Of a stretch of DNA of 64,000 bases, positions 11,997 through 23,053 are shown piece after piece. Made by a program: the position numbers and the translations under genes. The notes beneath the pieces were generated by a model. That model did not search any database. It saw only the letters and a program-made list of their open reading frames with translations, and was not told where the DNA came from. Within the stretch, counting starts at the first letter, position 1. Every line of letters begins with the position of its first letter. The stretch is from Garcia nutans (Eukaryota > Streptophyta > Magnoliopsida > Malpighiales > Euphorbiaceae). The stretch lies in contig CANTUV010000011.1 of assembly GCA_947685225.1 (NCBI GenBank), forward strand, positions 65,398,501-65,462,500, read 5' to 3'.

Positions 11997-12584
11997 GAGG
12001 GTGTTTCTCAAAACTTAAAAGCTGGTCAAAACTGCTTATAAGCTGTTTTTAGATTATAAGTTGTTTATTTAAGTGTTTCTGAAAACTTAAATAGTAGATT
12101 ATAATCTGATTTTAATCAGTTTTTTAAAAGTTGGGTTTTGCTACTTTTTTTTAAGCACTTATTTTTTAAGCAGTTTTGACCAAGTAAAAGACCATACTAT
12201 CCCTACCTAATCTTCAATATTCCAAATTTGCCTACCTTATACACTTTAGTTCCCATCAAAGAAATTTTATTATTATTATTATTATTATTATTAAATTTTA
12301 TTATTATTATTATTATTGCAAAATAAATTTTGAATTGACATTTAAAAAATTATTTTTATACAATAAATAAACTCATGGACAGTTTGGTCATTTTGACAGT
12401 TTCTACAATTAAAAGCTGATTATAAGCTGATTTTACAGAAACACTTAACTGATTATAAACTGATTATCAGCTGATTATTAGCTAGTTTACAGAAACGTTT
12501 AACTGCTTATTTTTAATCTGATTATAATCTAAAAATCACTTATTCACAATAAGCTGAAAAACTTCAGTTTTGAGAAACACCCTC
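11997..12584. mobile_element. Non-autonomous DNA transposon (MITE), 588 bp, Tourist/Harbinger-like
   Basis: The ends are perfect inverted repeats for at least 19 bp: GAGGGTGTTTCTCAAAACT at 11997 and its reverse complement ending at 12584. The flanks carry a 3-bp duplication, ATA, at 11994-11996 and 12585-12587. Subterminal regions are rich in short inverted and direct copies of AAGCTGATTATAAGCTG and CAGAAACACTTA, so most of the element could fold on itself. An (ATT)n tract lies inside at about 12267-12316. There is no ORF. The GGGTGTTT start and 3-bp duplication favour the PIF/Harbinger (Tourist) superfamily, but this is an inference. Confidence 0.75.
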
Positions 12585-13128
12585 ATAATTTAACTGTAAA
12601 TATATATTTTTCTATATTGATTCTTTCTTGCTCTTATTAATAATTAAAATAATAAAAAAATATATAATATATATTTTTAAATAACATGCAATTTTTAAAA
12701 AATTTCAAAAATACTTTTTTTAAAAATAAAAATTAAAACTCACATCCAATTCTCTTGTAAATGGAGGCCCAAAAATCCAAATTTTCAGACATTATACGGA
12801 AAGGAGACGCGAACGAGAACTAGAAATTGGTTAATTGGGTCTTTCTCAACTTAGTCTCTTTTTATGATTATTTGTTTAATTTTAATACCTAATTCAACCA
12901 TTGTTCAAATCTTTAATTTTAATTAATTATAAAAAGATAAATAGGAACTGCGTAGTGGCCATTCTTTATATTCCATTTGGTAAACAGCAGTTCAGTTGCC
13001 ACAGTTTATTGAAGAATACGAGTTTCATTTAGTAGGCAAGTTGATTTATGAAAAATGTTTGAATTAGGGTTGGGTCAAATTGGAAAATTAGTCAAGCTGT
13101 CTCAGACAGCCACAGAGCAAACAGAACT

Positions 13129-13300
13129 ATGGCGGCATCATCAGAATAGCAAGTTTGATAATGCAGCAGCAGGAGATCAAAACTTAAGACCGGCAAAAAG
13201 AATCGGCAAAAGATTATGAATTTTGAGGCCTAAAGCAGTGAGTGACTTCGCAAGAAAAATAGTGAAATTGATTGACTTAAATTCCAGTTGCTAACGAAAG
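13129..13300 (+). pseudogene. Fragment of the unrecognised SKFDNA gene, copy B
   Basis: The copy begins with ATGGCGGCATCATCAGAATAG, so the third in-frame copy-C codon after TCATCA is replaced by a stop after six codons. The following DNA (GCAAGTTTGATAATGCAGCA, then GCAGTGAGTGACTTCGCAAG) matches copies A and C. Upstream DNA from about 13045 (GGGTTGGGTCAAATT, CAAGCTGTCTCAGACAGCCA) is shared with 15310-15380. Copy B keeps an uninterrupted AAGTTTGATAATGCAG junction, and is therefore a natural empty site for the transposon in copy C. No downstream exon is clear. Confidence 0.5.
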
Positions 13301-15382
13301 AGGATAATTGCAGAATTGCTGAGAGATAGCTTGAAAGCTGATTTCCTGGTCTGGGCTTATCTTCGATTAAGGTTTAAATCCCTATTAATTTCTCCATCCA
13401 ATTGCAACTGATTGTGAATTTGCTGTTATTTTTAGTACCACCAATATTTTTTGTTAATTGTTTGTTTTTTACGTTTGAGCAACGTATATGTGCTTTTGTC
13501 TTTCAACGTTTTTCACATTATGATTAAAATTGTTGTTTGTTGGCAAAGAATAATTTGGAATTATACTTACTCTTAAATATTAAAGAAAATACAAAATAAA
13601 TTTAAAAATTATTTTTTCACTTGCAATTTTTATCTTATTTAAATAAGTGTAATTAAATATTTTAATATTGTCTATAAATATATGAAATAACATTTTTTAT
13701 TTCAAGTATAAGTATATATCCTTTTAATAAAATAATTATGAGCATATTTTTATATATTTTTATATTAGATTTCTTAATTTTCTTTCTTTTGAATTAAAAA
13801 ATTAGTTTTTTATACTTTGTTTATTTTTCTTTTTTCTTATTGAATGAATTTTCGCCTTGCCCCATTTAAACAAGTTGTTATTGTTATATATGAACCGTGG
13901 GATAGAATTATGGAAAGAGTTTGAGCTTTTTTTTTCTTTATTTTTTTGAGTTTTTTTTCTTTATTTTTTTTCTATCCATTTTTGGCCGTTTTATTATTCA
14001 AATGGTTGGTATGTTTTGTTTAGATGTGATATTAACCTTACGAATAATTATGCTTAACAAATCACGATACAAAGGTAAGTGTATATTTTCTTATATCAAA
14101 TTTCCCTCTCTATATTAATACTTAAAAAAAAAAAACAAATCATATGGTCTATTTTTAAATTTTTTCAAAAATAACTTGCAATTTTTAGAAAATTTCAAAA
14201 AACTCTTACTTAAAGAATATCTTCAAAAATATCCCAAAATAAAATTATTTAAAAAAAAACTAATTTTGCCTTTTTCTTTCTTTCAAAAATATCATTTTCA
14301 AATTTTAATTTCAAAAACATTTTTTTAAAAAATATGCATCTAATATATATCTAATATATTAAAAATAAATAAAAACAGTGAGATATTTAAAAAATAAAAA
14401 ATAACATGTAGTGCAATTCTTTTTTTTTTAGCTCACACCCAATTATTCTCAATACAATCAATACCTTTCTGTTCTAAAGGAAGGCCCAAAAATGCAAAGA
14501 CAAACCATGCCCTGCATAATCATTAATCAAAATGCATATGTGGCCTTCTCTATATGGATGAAAAAAATAATATTTGTGATTATCAAGGTAAAATAAATAT
14601 TTAACTTTTCACTAAAAAAACAAAATTTTAATTTTAATTGTAGTTTCAATATTAATTATGATAACTTTATATGAATAGACTTATTATACCATTGATTAGC
14701 CAATAACATCGATATTTTATTTTGTACTTCTAACATCAATTAAAGAATTTTAAATATTGTGTTTTAATTTATGATATCCTCAACATAATATTTTTAAACA
14801 TATTTGAAAATTTTTTATTGGAAAACTACAATTATTTTATAATATTATTTATTGTAACAATAGGTGGTAGAGTATATGATTATATATTTCTCTCAAAATG
14901 ATTTTTTGTTTTATTATTTGACATTTTTTAATATCAGAAAGATAGTGTGCACGTATAAAAGTTTATGAAAAAAATACATAATATATTATAATAGTTAATG
15001 TAAAATTTGTGTTTAAGTAAAAAATAATGTAATTAATAGGTAAATTAGTAATTAGCAATTATCAGTAAAATATAAATAAATGTATAATAGTTCATGAAAA
15101 TATATATCATAATATATTTAGTTAATATAAAATTCTAATCAAATAGAATTGGTATTGATACTTAAAAATAATAAAAAAATTATATGATGTATTTTTAAGT
15201 TTTTTTTTTAAATAACTCGCAATTTTTTAAAAATTTCAAAAATACTATATCTTTAAAAAAAGAAAAATTTAAAACTTACATCCCATTATTCTCAATACAT
15301 TCCTCTTGTTTTGAATTAGAGTTGGGTCAAATTAGGAAATTAGTCAAGCTGCCTCAGACAGCCACGGGGCAAACAGAGAACT
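13301..15382. other. AT-rich intergenic DNA
   Basis: Long A and T runs, no supported exon. Around 13430-13560 there is decayed similarity to 1660-1720 (TTTGCTGTTATTT and the following TAGTACCACCA), extending the duplicated block. From about 15310 the DNA is the upstream flank of copy C. Open frames here are only low-complexity Phe/Ile/Leu strings. Confidence 0.4.
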
Positions 15383-17400
15383 ATGGCGGCATCATCAGAG
15401 GGTACCAATAGCAAGTTTGATAAGTTTGATAACGGGGCTTTTACCAAAATATAAAAGTAAAATTTATATTTTATTCATAATTACTGAAATATAAAAATTT
15501 TAAATTAAATTTAAAATCTAAATTTTAATTTGACTTAAATTAAAATTTAAACTTTCTATTTAAATTTCTTTTATATTTCAATCGAAAGTTTAAATTTCGA
15601 TTCAAATCAATATAATTTTTTTTTAAACCACCGAAATCGAAACATTTGGTTTAGTTTTAGTAAATAACTGTCAAAGCTGGCTGGAAGCGTACGGCAGGCT
15701 TTGATTTCAATTTTTTTTAAATAATTTTTTTTAATTCTTCCCCAAATATTTAAAATATTAATTTTTTTATTTTAACACAAAATTTATTTCACTTATTTAA
15801 AATTATTTCACCATTTCAAAAAAATTATTTTTTCAATTAATTAAAATTAATAATAATAACATAATTATAAATCATAACAATAAAATTAAAATTAATAATA
15901 AATATAATTAATAATTATATATAATTTATAATAATAATATAATTATAATTAATAATTATATAATTAATAATAATAATTATATAATTATATTGAGCCAAAT
16001 ATTTAATAATTATTTTTTGGGCCAAAATATAATTAATAATAATATAATTATAATTAATAAATATTATTTATAATTATATAATTGATAATATATAATTAAT
16101 TATAATAATATAATTATAATTAACAATAATATAATTAATAATAACAATAATATATTATTATATTCGAGCCCAAAGATAATTAATACCAATATAATTATAA
16201 ATTATGTTTATTAATTGTATTTATATTATTATTAGTTATATTAATAATTATATAATTATTAATTTATCCCAAAGATAATTAATACCAATAAAATTAATAA
16301 TTACTGTTATTATTAATTATATAATTGTTAATTATTTGGTCCAACATAATTAATAACTATTGTTATTATTAATTATATTATTATTATTATTATTATTATA
16401 TTATTATTATAAATTATATATAATTATAACTTATATTTATTATTAATTTTAATCTTATTGTTATTATTTATAATTATGTTATTATTATTAATTTTAGTTA
16501 ATTGAAAAAAATAATTTTTTTGAAATGTTGAAATGATTTTAAATAGATGAAATAAATTTTGTGTTAAAATAAAAAAAATTAATATTTTAAATATTTGGGG
16601 AATGATTTTTTTTTTAATTATTTAAAAAAAATGAAATCAAAGCATGCTGAACACTTCCAGCAGGCTTTGAAAGTCATTCACCAAAATTTCGACTTTTGAT
16701 TTAAATAAAAACAAGATCCTTAAATCGGAAGATTAAATTTTGATTTAAATTAAACTAAAATTTGAAATTTTAATTTGGCTCAAAACTCCTATATTTTAGT
16801 AATTATAATAGTAAAATTCACATTTTGATAAAATGTGAAATTTACTCTCATTGTGGTAAAAATCCCTTGATAATGCAGCAGGAGATCAAGACTTAAGGCC
16901 GGCCAAGAACCGGCAAAAATATATGAATTTGAGGCCTAAAGCAGTGACTTGCAAGAAAAATAGTGAAATTGACTCGACTTATTTCAGATGCGAAGAAGAT
17001 GTTGATCCTAACGAAAGAGAAGAATTAGGCCTAAAGCTTTCGCAGTTGCCTCACTGTTTGTCGGCTCCACCGCCTCAGTTTCCATTGCTGCCCTTCAAGC
17101 TTCCGGCATCCACAAGGTCTCTCGATTTCGTATACCCCCTTTAGCTATTCTTTTCTATATGATTGTAGATTGCAGAAAGCAGGAATTTTCTTTTCATTTT
17201 TTTTTGCAGGTAGAGGATCTTGTGGAAATGGGAGCTAATGTGAGGACAGGACTTGGGATTCCGGCAAGGCACCGAGAGAAGTAAGCGTTTTCCTCTATTT
17301 TTATATTCTACTTTTTTTGGGTTTGTTTAGCAATTGATTTAATCCTTCTTGACCATTTGTTCTGCCAGAAAAGCTGAAGATATGTGAAGTACTCTGTTTC
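15383..17400 (+). pseudogene. Unrecognised small membrane-protein-like gene, copy C, split by a transposon
   Basis: The gene starts ATGGCGGCATCATCAGAGGG (MAASSEGTNSKFD) and is interrupted at 15433 by a 1.43-kb foldback element. After the element the frame resumes with AAGDQDLRPAKNRQK but then runs into frame changes. A later exon, about 17029-17115, reads KAFAVASLFVGSTASVSIAA followed by LQASGIHK in a frame different from the longest ORF. It splices by a GT at 17117 to an exon at about 17211-17280 reading VEDLVEMGANVRTGLGIPAR. A further exon follows the acceptor CTGCCAG near 17368. The small-residue-rich first segment could span a membrane. Upstream of it the frame contains stops, so either another intron or decay lies there. 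I do not recognise the family. Copies A and B contain only the first part. Confidence 0.45.
15433..16866. mobile_element. Foldback (long inverted repeat) DNA transposon, 1.43 kb
   Basis: The ends are inverted (GGGGCTTTTACCA at the left, GGTAAAAATCCC at the right) and the similarity of the two arms extends inward for several hundred bases. AGCTGGCTGGAAGCGTACGG (about 15676) faces the inverted CTGAACACTTCCAGCAGGCT (about 16650), and TTAACACAAAATTTATTTCA faces TGAAATAAATTTTGTGTTAA. The centre is almost pure A/T, rich in TTATAATTAATAATA-like strings. A 7-bp duplication TTGATAA flanks it (15426-15432 and 16867-16873). No ORF is present, so it is non-autonomous. The superfamily is uncertain; long TIRs fit Mutator-like or foldback elements, which usually make 8-10-bp duplications. 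Confidence 0.75.
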
Positions 17401-17936
17401 AAGAATTCTGAGGACGAGCTATTGATTTCCAAGTCTCTGTTTTAGTTGAATGACTGGATTTTGTATTATAAACTGCAGAGCAGTGTCTTGGATGAATTAT
17501 CAGCATATAATGTTAAAAATCAAGTCTTTTTCTGCATCAATGATAATGAATTTGTGTTTTGACTCCATGAGCATGAAAATAAGCCATGAAAATATTGAAC
17601 TTGTGTGAATTTATTTCATATTAGATCAAAGGTTCAAAACGCTGCAATAATGTACAAAACAAAAGAAAATCAACAATGTCCCAACAGGTACCAACAGCCT
17701 TACTTTGATTAATTCATATGCAAGGTGGTGCAAACAAAACAATCAGATTAAAAAAATATTCCAAAGTTACAAAATAGTAAGAAAAAATTGAAAATTTGAA
17801 AGCTAAAGACTAAGAACTCCTTATACAGAAAAATTATATAAGGCAAGATGGTTGATGAAAATTGGTCGTGTATATTCAGCTCAGTAGTAACTCGGTAGAA
17901 AGCAACCTTTCTAAGCTTGAAATGGTCGTAGACATG
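17401..17936. other. Intergenic or 3' region between copy C and the TIM21 gene
   Basis: The right part is the 3' UTR of the minus-strand TIM21-like gene. Nothing coding is seen. TTAATTATT-poor, moderately AT-rich DNA continues from the end of copy C, whose last exon may extend to about 17460. Confidence 0.35.
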
Positions 17937-20900
17937 TTATGCAGGCACTGGGGCAGGTGCTGGCATATAGGATTCAAGAATCAATTGTGATTGGGAAGGT
18001 TGCATAATCTGGACAATCAAGTATGTGTACTTCCATTGCTTGTCTACCTTGTCTTTAAACATCTCAGCAGAAACTTTTCCAGTTCCATGCGGCCCTCGAA
18101 TGTAAAAATTAACCTACATTATTCAATCAGTAAGACACATTATCCTCAAAACAACTAATCAAATACCAGAATATTTAGCCATGGTGCTGCATCAAATGTT
18201 ACCAGGACATGTTCTACACCATCTTCATCAGTGTAGATCTTATTCGGAATTCGTTGGCGAGCAGCACGATTTCGACTCTCCTGACCATAACCTGTTATAG
18301 GGGATCCAATCCTCACCCTGACCTGAAACATAGCAAGTGCATCTCCAAGTGAACTACAGAATTGGCATAAAAAACATGGTTGTTGGTAGCATCCAAGCAC
18401 TAGATTACAGGAAAATAAAAGCAAAATAGAACCATCTTAAAAAATTACCATGCACATTGTCAGATTGTTCCAACTTCTAGCCAACAACATTCAGAACCCT
18501 TTATGATTTTGCGAATGCATATTAAAATGTTTGAAACAATAAGCCCAATATGTTAGTTGTGCATAATTCAATAGCACCCATCAGCAGGAAATATATGCCT
18601 CTCTGTGTTTGCAGATAATAGCTGAATAATAGCTATATGATACAGGTGATTATGTACAGCCATCTGTTACTATTAATAAGAAAATTTGGTGGCCTCTATT
18701 ATTTTGTTCTTCCGAGGCTAAAGGCTCACGCTTTACACTCCTGTTTTCATATCAAGGGAACTTTCACTAACCAGATCTAGAGCCCAATACAGTTTTGCCT
18801 CTTTTTCGATGAACAAAATCACACAAGAATGATCTAGCAATTGAAAACAAAAAGTGAGTTGAAGAATAATAATGTACTGCTTTTAACAAACCTGCGCGTC
18901 ATCTTGAATCCTTTTAAGAGCCTTGTTGAAGATCTTGTACCTATAATGGACCATGTTTCAGATCAGGACAGTATCAAATATGAATGAGCAAATCTTATCC
19001 ATAGTTCCTAACCAGGACATTATTTACTTAGAGAGACTAAATTTTTACTCTTTTGGTTCAAATATCAGCTCCTTGAAGACAGCATAACCAGCAGCAGCTG
19101 CAACTCCAAGTCCTGCAAGAATTATAATACTGTAGGATGCTCCCTCGGCAAATGTCACAGGCTTCTCTGGAATATTATATGTAGGAGCATCAAAGGGATC
19201 CTCAACAGTAGATACCTCTTTTTGAGTCTGTCCATGTAAGTAAGGCACAAATAACAAATTTACCATACGAGATGACAAAGTAAAAGTGAAAAATCAAGAG
19301 ACCAAAAAATGAAGCTATCAGGTGAAGGGAAAGCAGTAAAACATTTTTCATGTCTGAGCGATTCAAATGTATTTATGTGTGAGAACTTAATTTGATCGTC
19401 ACACGAAAGCACTTTCATAATTTCATTAAAGGCAGATTTTGTTTCAAAAATAAATTATAAACAAAGAAGATCTAGGGTATTCAAATATCTAGTGTAACTA
19501 GAACTCCATAGTCCTACCAAGAACATGTACAACATAATCATAAGATGTAAAGTCAAAACCTCTGATGTTTTTTGCCCTGTTTTCTTTGAAGCTTTTGATG
19601 CAAATGATCTAGTGAAGCAAGGATTATTAGTGCTTGCTCCACAGATTTTCTTGACTTGGAATTGTGGCCCAAGACCAACCATGTATTCTTTACCATGGTG
19701 TCCTCTACAGAGAACAGCTCTTCCTGCAAAATATTACACTTGAGAAATAATTTGCGGAAAGATAAACTGACAGACATTAATAAGCATAATTCCACTCTTT
19801 AACAGCCTCACCAAATTGGTGGTCCTTTTTTTTTTTTTATTTCTCAAAGTAAGTGAAGAAATTTAAATGAAAGCTGAAAGAGGTGGGAAAGAGACCAAGT
19901 GATCCAGAAAGCAAGATAGTACTTAAAGATCTTTGACTCTTGTACAAGTTTTTCCTCTGATCTCTTGCTAATATGAATGAAACAAGTAATTTTTGTTGAC
20001 AAGAAATAATGCAGAAAATCAATAGCTCTCATGGAGATAATACAATGATAAAAAAATCAAATGAACAAAAGATTATGTAATATCTTTTCTACATCCAGTT
20101 ATGTTCCACTGAATGTCACATAGAGACAGGAAAAGCACAACTCTAGTCTCACTAAATAAGGGAGAAGATATTGAACTTGACCAAGGAAAATGGACAGAAA
20201 TTAACTATCCAGCCTAACAGATTTAACGTGTCTCACTAAAAAACAAGGTTTCTGTTCATTAACAGAAACCACTATGGGACAAATGATCTTTTAAAGAGCA
20301 TCCAACACAAAGAGTGAGTCAGTGAGGCAAGTGCAAAGAAGGATCTGGCAGAAAATTAAACAATTTTTTTAGGCTGCAAACCAGAAGAGAGAGCCATAAT
20401 CCAACAGGAGCATATAATGAAGAATTCACTAACCATTAGCTTGAAGTATCTCCTGCAGAACAAAATGAAGCAAGACAAATTACTATACAATCATGTTTAA
20501 GGTATAATGGCAGGGCAAGGGAATTGATTACCACACCTTAGAGGTATGATTGGGAGCAGAAGTTGATTGTCTCACATAAACTGACTTGTATACCACCGGC
20601 AACTGTATCAACAACACAGAATGACTTAAAATCAAATATGAATACATAAAATTCAAGAACATACTTAAAACAGACAGGATTATTGCACAATAAAATATTC
20701 TAACGACAACAATTTTGGATTTATTGATTCTAAAAACAACCATTTAGAGAATTTTGGGCAAGAAAGGAGGCAAGGGGGTTTTAGTAGAAATAGAAGGGCA
20801 AAGAAAAAATTTTAATGTTTGAGCCTACTAGAAATTTGAAACTGTGCTATACTAATTGTATTCATTTCAATCAAGCTAGTGCTATCAGCATATTGCAGAG

Positions 20901-21325
20901 AGGTTAACCATACATAGCCAGCTGATGGCAAGTAAGGATTTAGCAGAATTAAAAAAGTCTCAATATCTCATTGCAGTGCACATCATTTGCCAATCAAGTA
21001 ATTTGTAAAGTGTTCATCTAAACTAAAGCAGACTCTTAAAAGAGCGTCAACTACAAATACAAGCAAATACACAAGTACAAGCAAGAAATGAGAGGCTTTT
21101 GAAGTCCAAGGATCGACCTCAGGAGCACAGCAACCATACCCTTTTAGTCGAATCATCAATTGCAGTTCTCTGTGAAGCTGTGGATGATGAAAAGGCAGCC
21201 ATACCCACATCAGATACACGCTTCATAAGTTTCTGTTCCAGAAATGAAGGCAACCCATTTTGGTATTCCAAGAGACCACTGAATCTGCTCCTAAGCAACT
21301 TTGCTGAGCTCCTAATATGGTTCAT
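17937..21325 (-). CDS. TIM21: TIM21-like mitochondrial import inner membrane translocase subunit
   Basis: Eight exons join without any frame problem: 21140-21325, 20537-20602, 20434-20452, 19560-19723, 19049-19227, 18892-18940, 18203-18322 and 17937-18113. They give 319 residues. The N-terminus (MNHIRSSAKLLRSRF) is basic and hydroxylated like a mitochondrial presequence. A membrane helix lies at about 176-196 (SYSIIILAGLGVAAAAGYAVF). The Tim21 domain follows in the intermembrane space: RIGSPITGYGQESRNRAARQ, YTDEDGVEHV, FYIRGPHGTGKV and WKYTYLIVQI. Known Tim21 links the TOM complex to the presequence translocase TIM23 and couples it to respiratory chain assembly. In Arabidopsis the homologue has been described as SD3, from memory. 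The 19-nt micro-exon (20434-20452) is notable but keeps phase. Start chosen at the first ATG; an upstream TTG is ignored. All junctions are GT-AG. Intact and likely functional. Confidence 0.92.
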
Positions 21326-21893
21326 CTTCAAACAATTTTTATGAAAAGATAACTCCTTTACTCAACAAACAACTGAAACCCTTCTGCCCATACAGCTCAA
21401 GGAATTAGCTTTAAAAAGAGTCTAACAGATCAAACAGAAAATTCCCAGATATTAAAACTGCGAGATATTCAAGAACCAAAAATCATAATTTCAGAGACGA
21501 AGAGAAGACGACGTTTTGAAACCCAAAAACCCAATAGCAAGCGCTCGCACTCTGGGGTTTTGTTACAGACACGTGCCGTCAGAAAACCGCACGTACCAGA
21601 AATCCGAACTGTTTTGCATGATGTTGGGCTTTATGGCCCGTTAATAGGTAGGCTGTTATGAACTTGAGTATCGTTCTGATAAAAAAAAAAATTGTGTTTC
21701 CACAAAGCTTGAATTTTTTAACAGAGAAAAGCTCCTTACTTTGTGCTCAAGTTACGACATAGCTCGGAGCAGAGACCGGAGCTTATAAATAGGGAATTAA
21801 AGAAATATTTTTTGTTAAACCCTTTTCTTCTCTTTTATTTCCTCTTTTCTGCCGCCGGTCTCTTCTTGCCGCTACCAGCCCTCCTCCTTGCCG
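21326..21893. promoter_or_regulatory. Shared divergent promoter and 5' UTR of the TIM21-like and SWIM genes
   Basis: The two genes are transcribed away from each other. For the plus-strand gene a TATA box, TATAAATA, lies at 21784-21791, followed by a pyrimidine-rich leader (CCTTTTCTTCTCTTTTATTT at about 21821) and a donor CCG|GTAAGT at 21893/21894. A G-box core CACGTG lies near 21571. No TATA box was seen for the TIM21 side, whose leader probably starts around 21.4-21.5 kb. The start sites are inferred, not observed. Confidence 0.55.
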
Positions 21894-22189
21894 GTAAGTT
21901 CTTTCTGTGCATATATACACTGGTCATCACAACAATAACCGAAAGGAACTGTTTTGGGACCTCAGAAAATTGTTCTCTCCTTTAATGTTGGAAAATTTGC
22001 ACTATTTTTACTCTCAGCTGAGAAACTTTGGTTGGTTTGCTTGATTAAGATGAAATTTTGATTGCATGGAAAATTAACACAACTGGTTCTATTGCTTCCG
22101 ATTACTTGGAAAACTATGACGCAACTGCTTATGTTTACTCTCGCATTTGGTACTAGAAGTAGTGTTTAGTTAGTTTTTCAGACGAGAAT

Positions 22190-22660
22190 ATTTTGAATAA
22201 TAGTTACTTACACTCTGTTAGGTATAAATTAGTCGAAAATTAAAAATTCATTTCGAAATCAATTTTAGATAGATTTTATTTAGAAATGAATTTTGATGTT
22301 TGGTACTATAAACTTCAAACATTTTTGAATTTGCACGTAGTACATGTTTGTTATAAATGTGGAATTCATTAAATATGTGATTATTTTCTAAATTGGACCT
22401 AAAAAGACATAGAGAGAAATATAGGAGAGAGAAAGAGGGGAGAAGTGAGAGAAAAGGGGATGTGAGATTAAAGTTGTTTATTTTGGTCCAAAATTGTAGT
22501 TGTATAGATTTTGGAATAAATTTGAATTCCATCTATTTTGATAGCAATTGGTTATTTAGGTTTAATTTCATGGAATTGAATTTGTAGGATTGAAATGAAT
22601 ATTTTTTTTAATACCAAATGAAATTTCGCAGAATTATTTATAACAAACAGGAGTTAGTGG
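22190..22660. mobile_element. Possible MITE in the 5' UTR intron of the SWIM gene
   Basis: The left part (ACTCTGTTAGGTATAAAT near 22212) resembles the inverted right part (CTCCTGTTTGTTATAAAT, reverse complement near 22645), and inner stretches such as AAATTCATTT and GAATTCCAT also pair. The ends and target duplication are not clear (TTA is possible). It lies inside the 1.16-kb leader intron (21894-23053). Low confidence. Confidence 0.3.
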
Positions 22661-23053
22661 GAAATTTTGTCGAGGCAATTTTCCCTTTTTATTAGTTTGG
22701 CTTTTTTATATCTTTCAGTATTTTTTCCCATATGCAAATGAGATTGGCTTTGCATAGCATGTTTTATGGCTCACCAAAAGAATTTCTAAAGTGCATAACA
22801 TCATCTTAAGGATTGAGCAAGCTTTTTAAGTCTTGTGCCAAAAGTTGTATGATTTCTTTTGATGCTCTATTGCTATTTCCAACTATAATAACTTTTTATA
22901 TACAAGTTAAGTTATTGAACTTGGTTTTGTGACTGATATCTAGGATTTAGGATTTTCAACCGACTGAAATTGAAAATTGAATGGCTAATTTGTTAATTGT
23001 TTATGGTTTGCTCTACTACTATTATTTATGCCTTCAATTTTTGTGCATTACAG

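Noticed and set aside
21894..23053. Small frames inside the SWIM leader intron (for example 22248-22587)
   Set aside because: They lie in a MITE-like AT-rich insertion, on both strands, without motifs.
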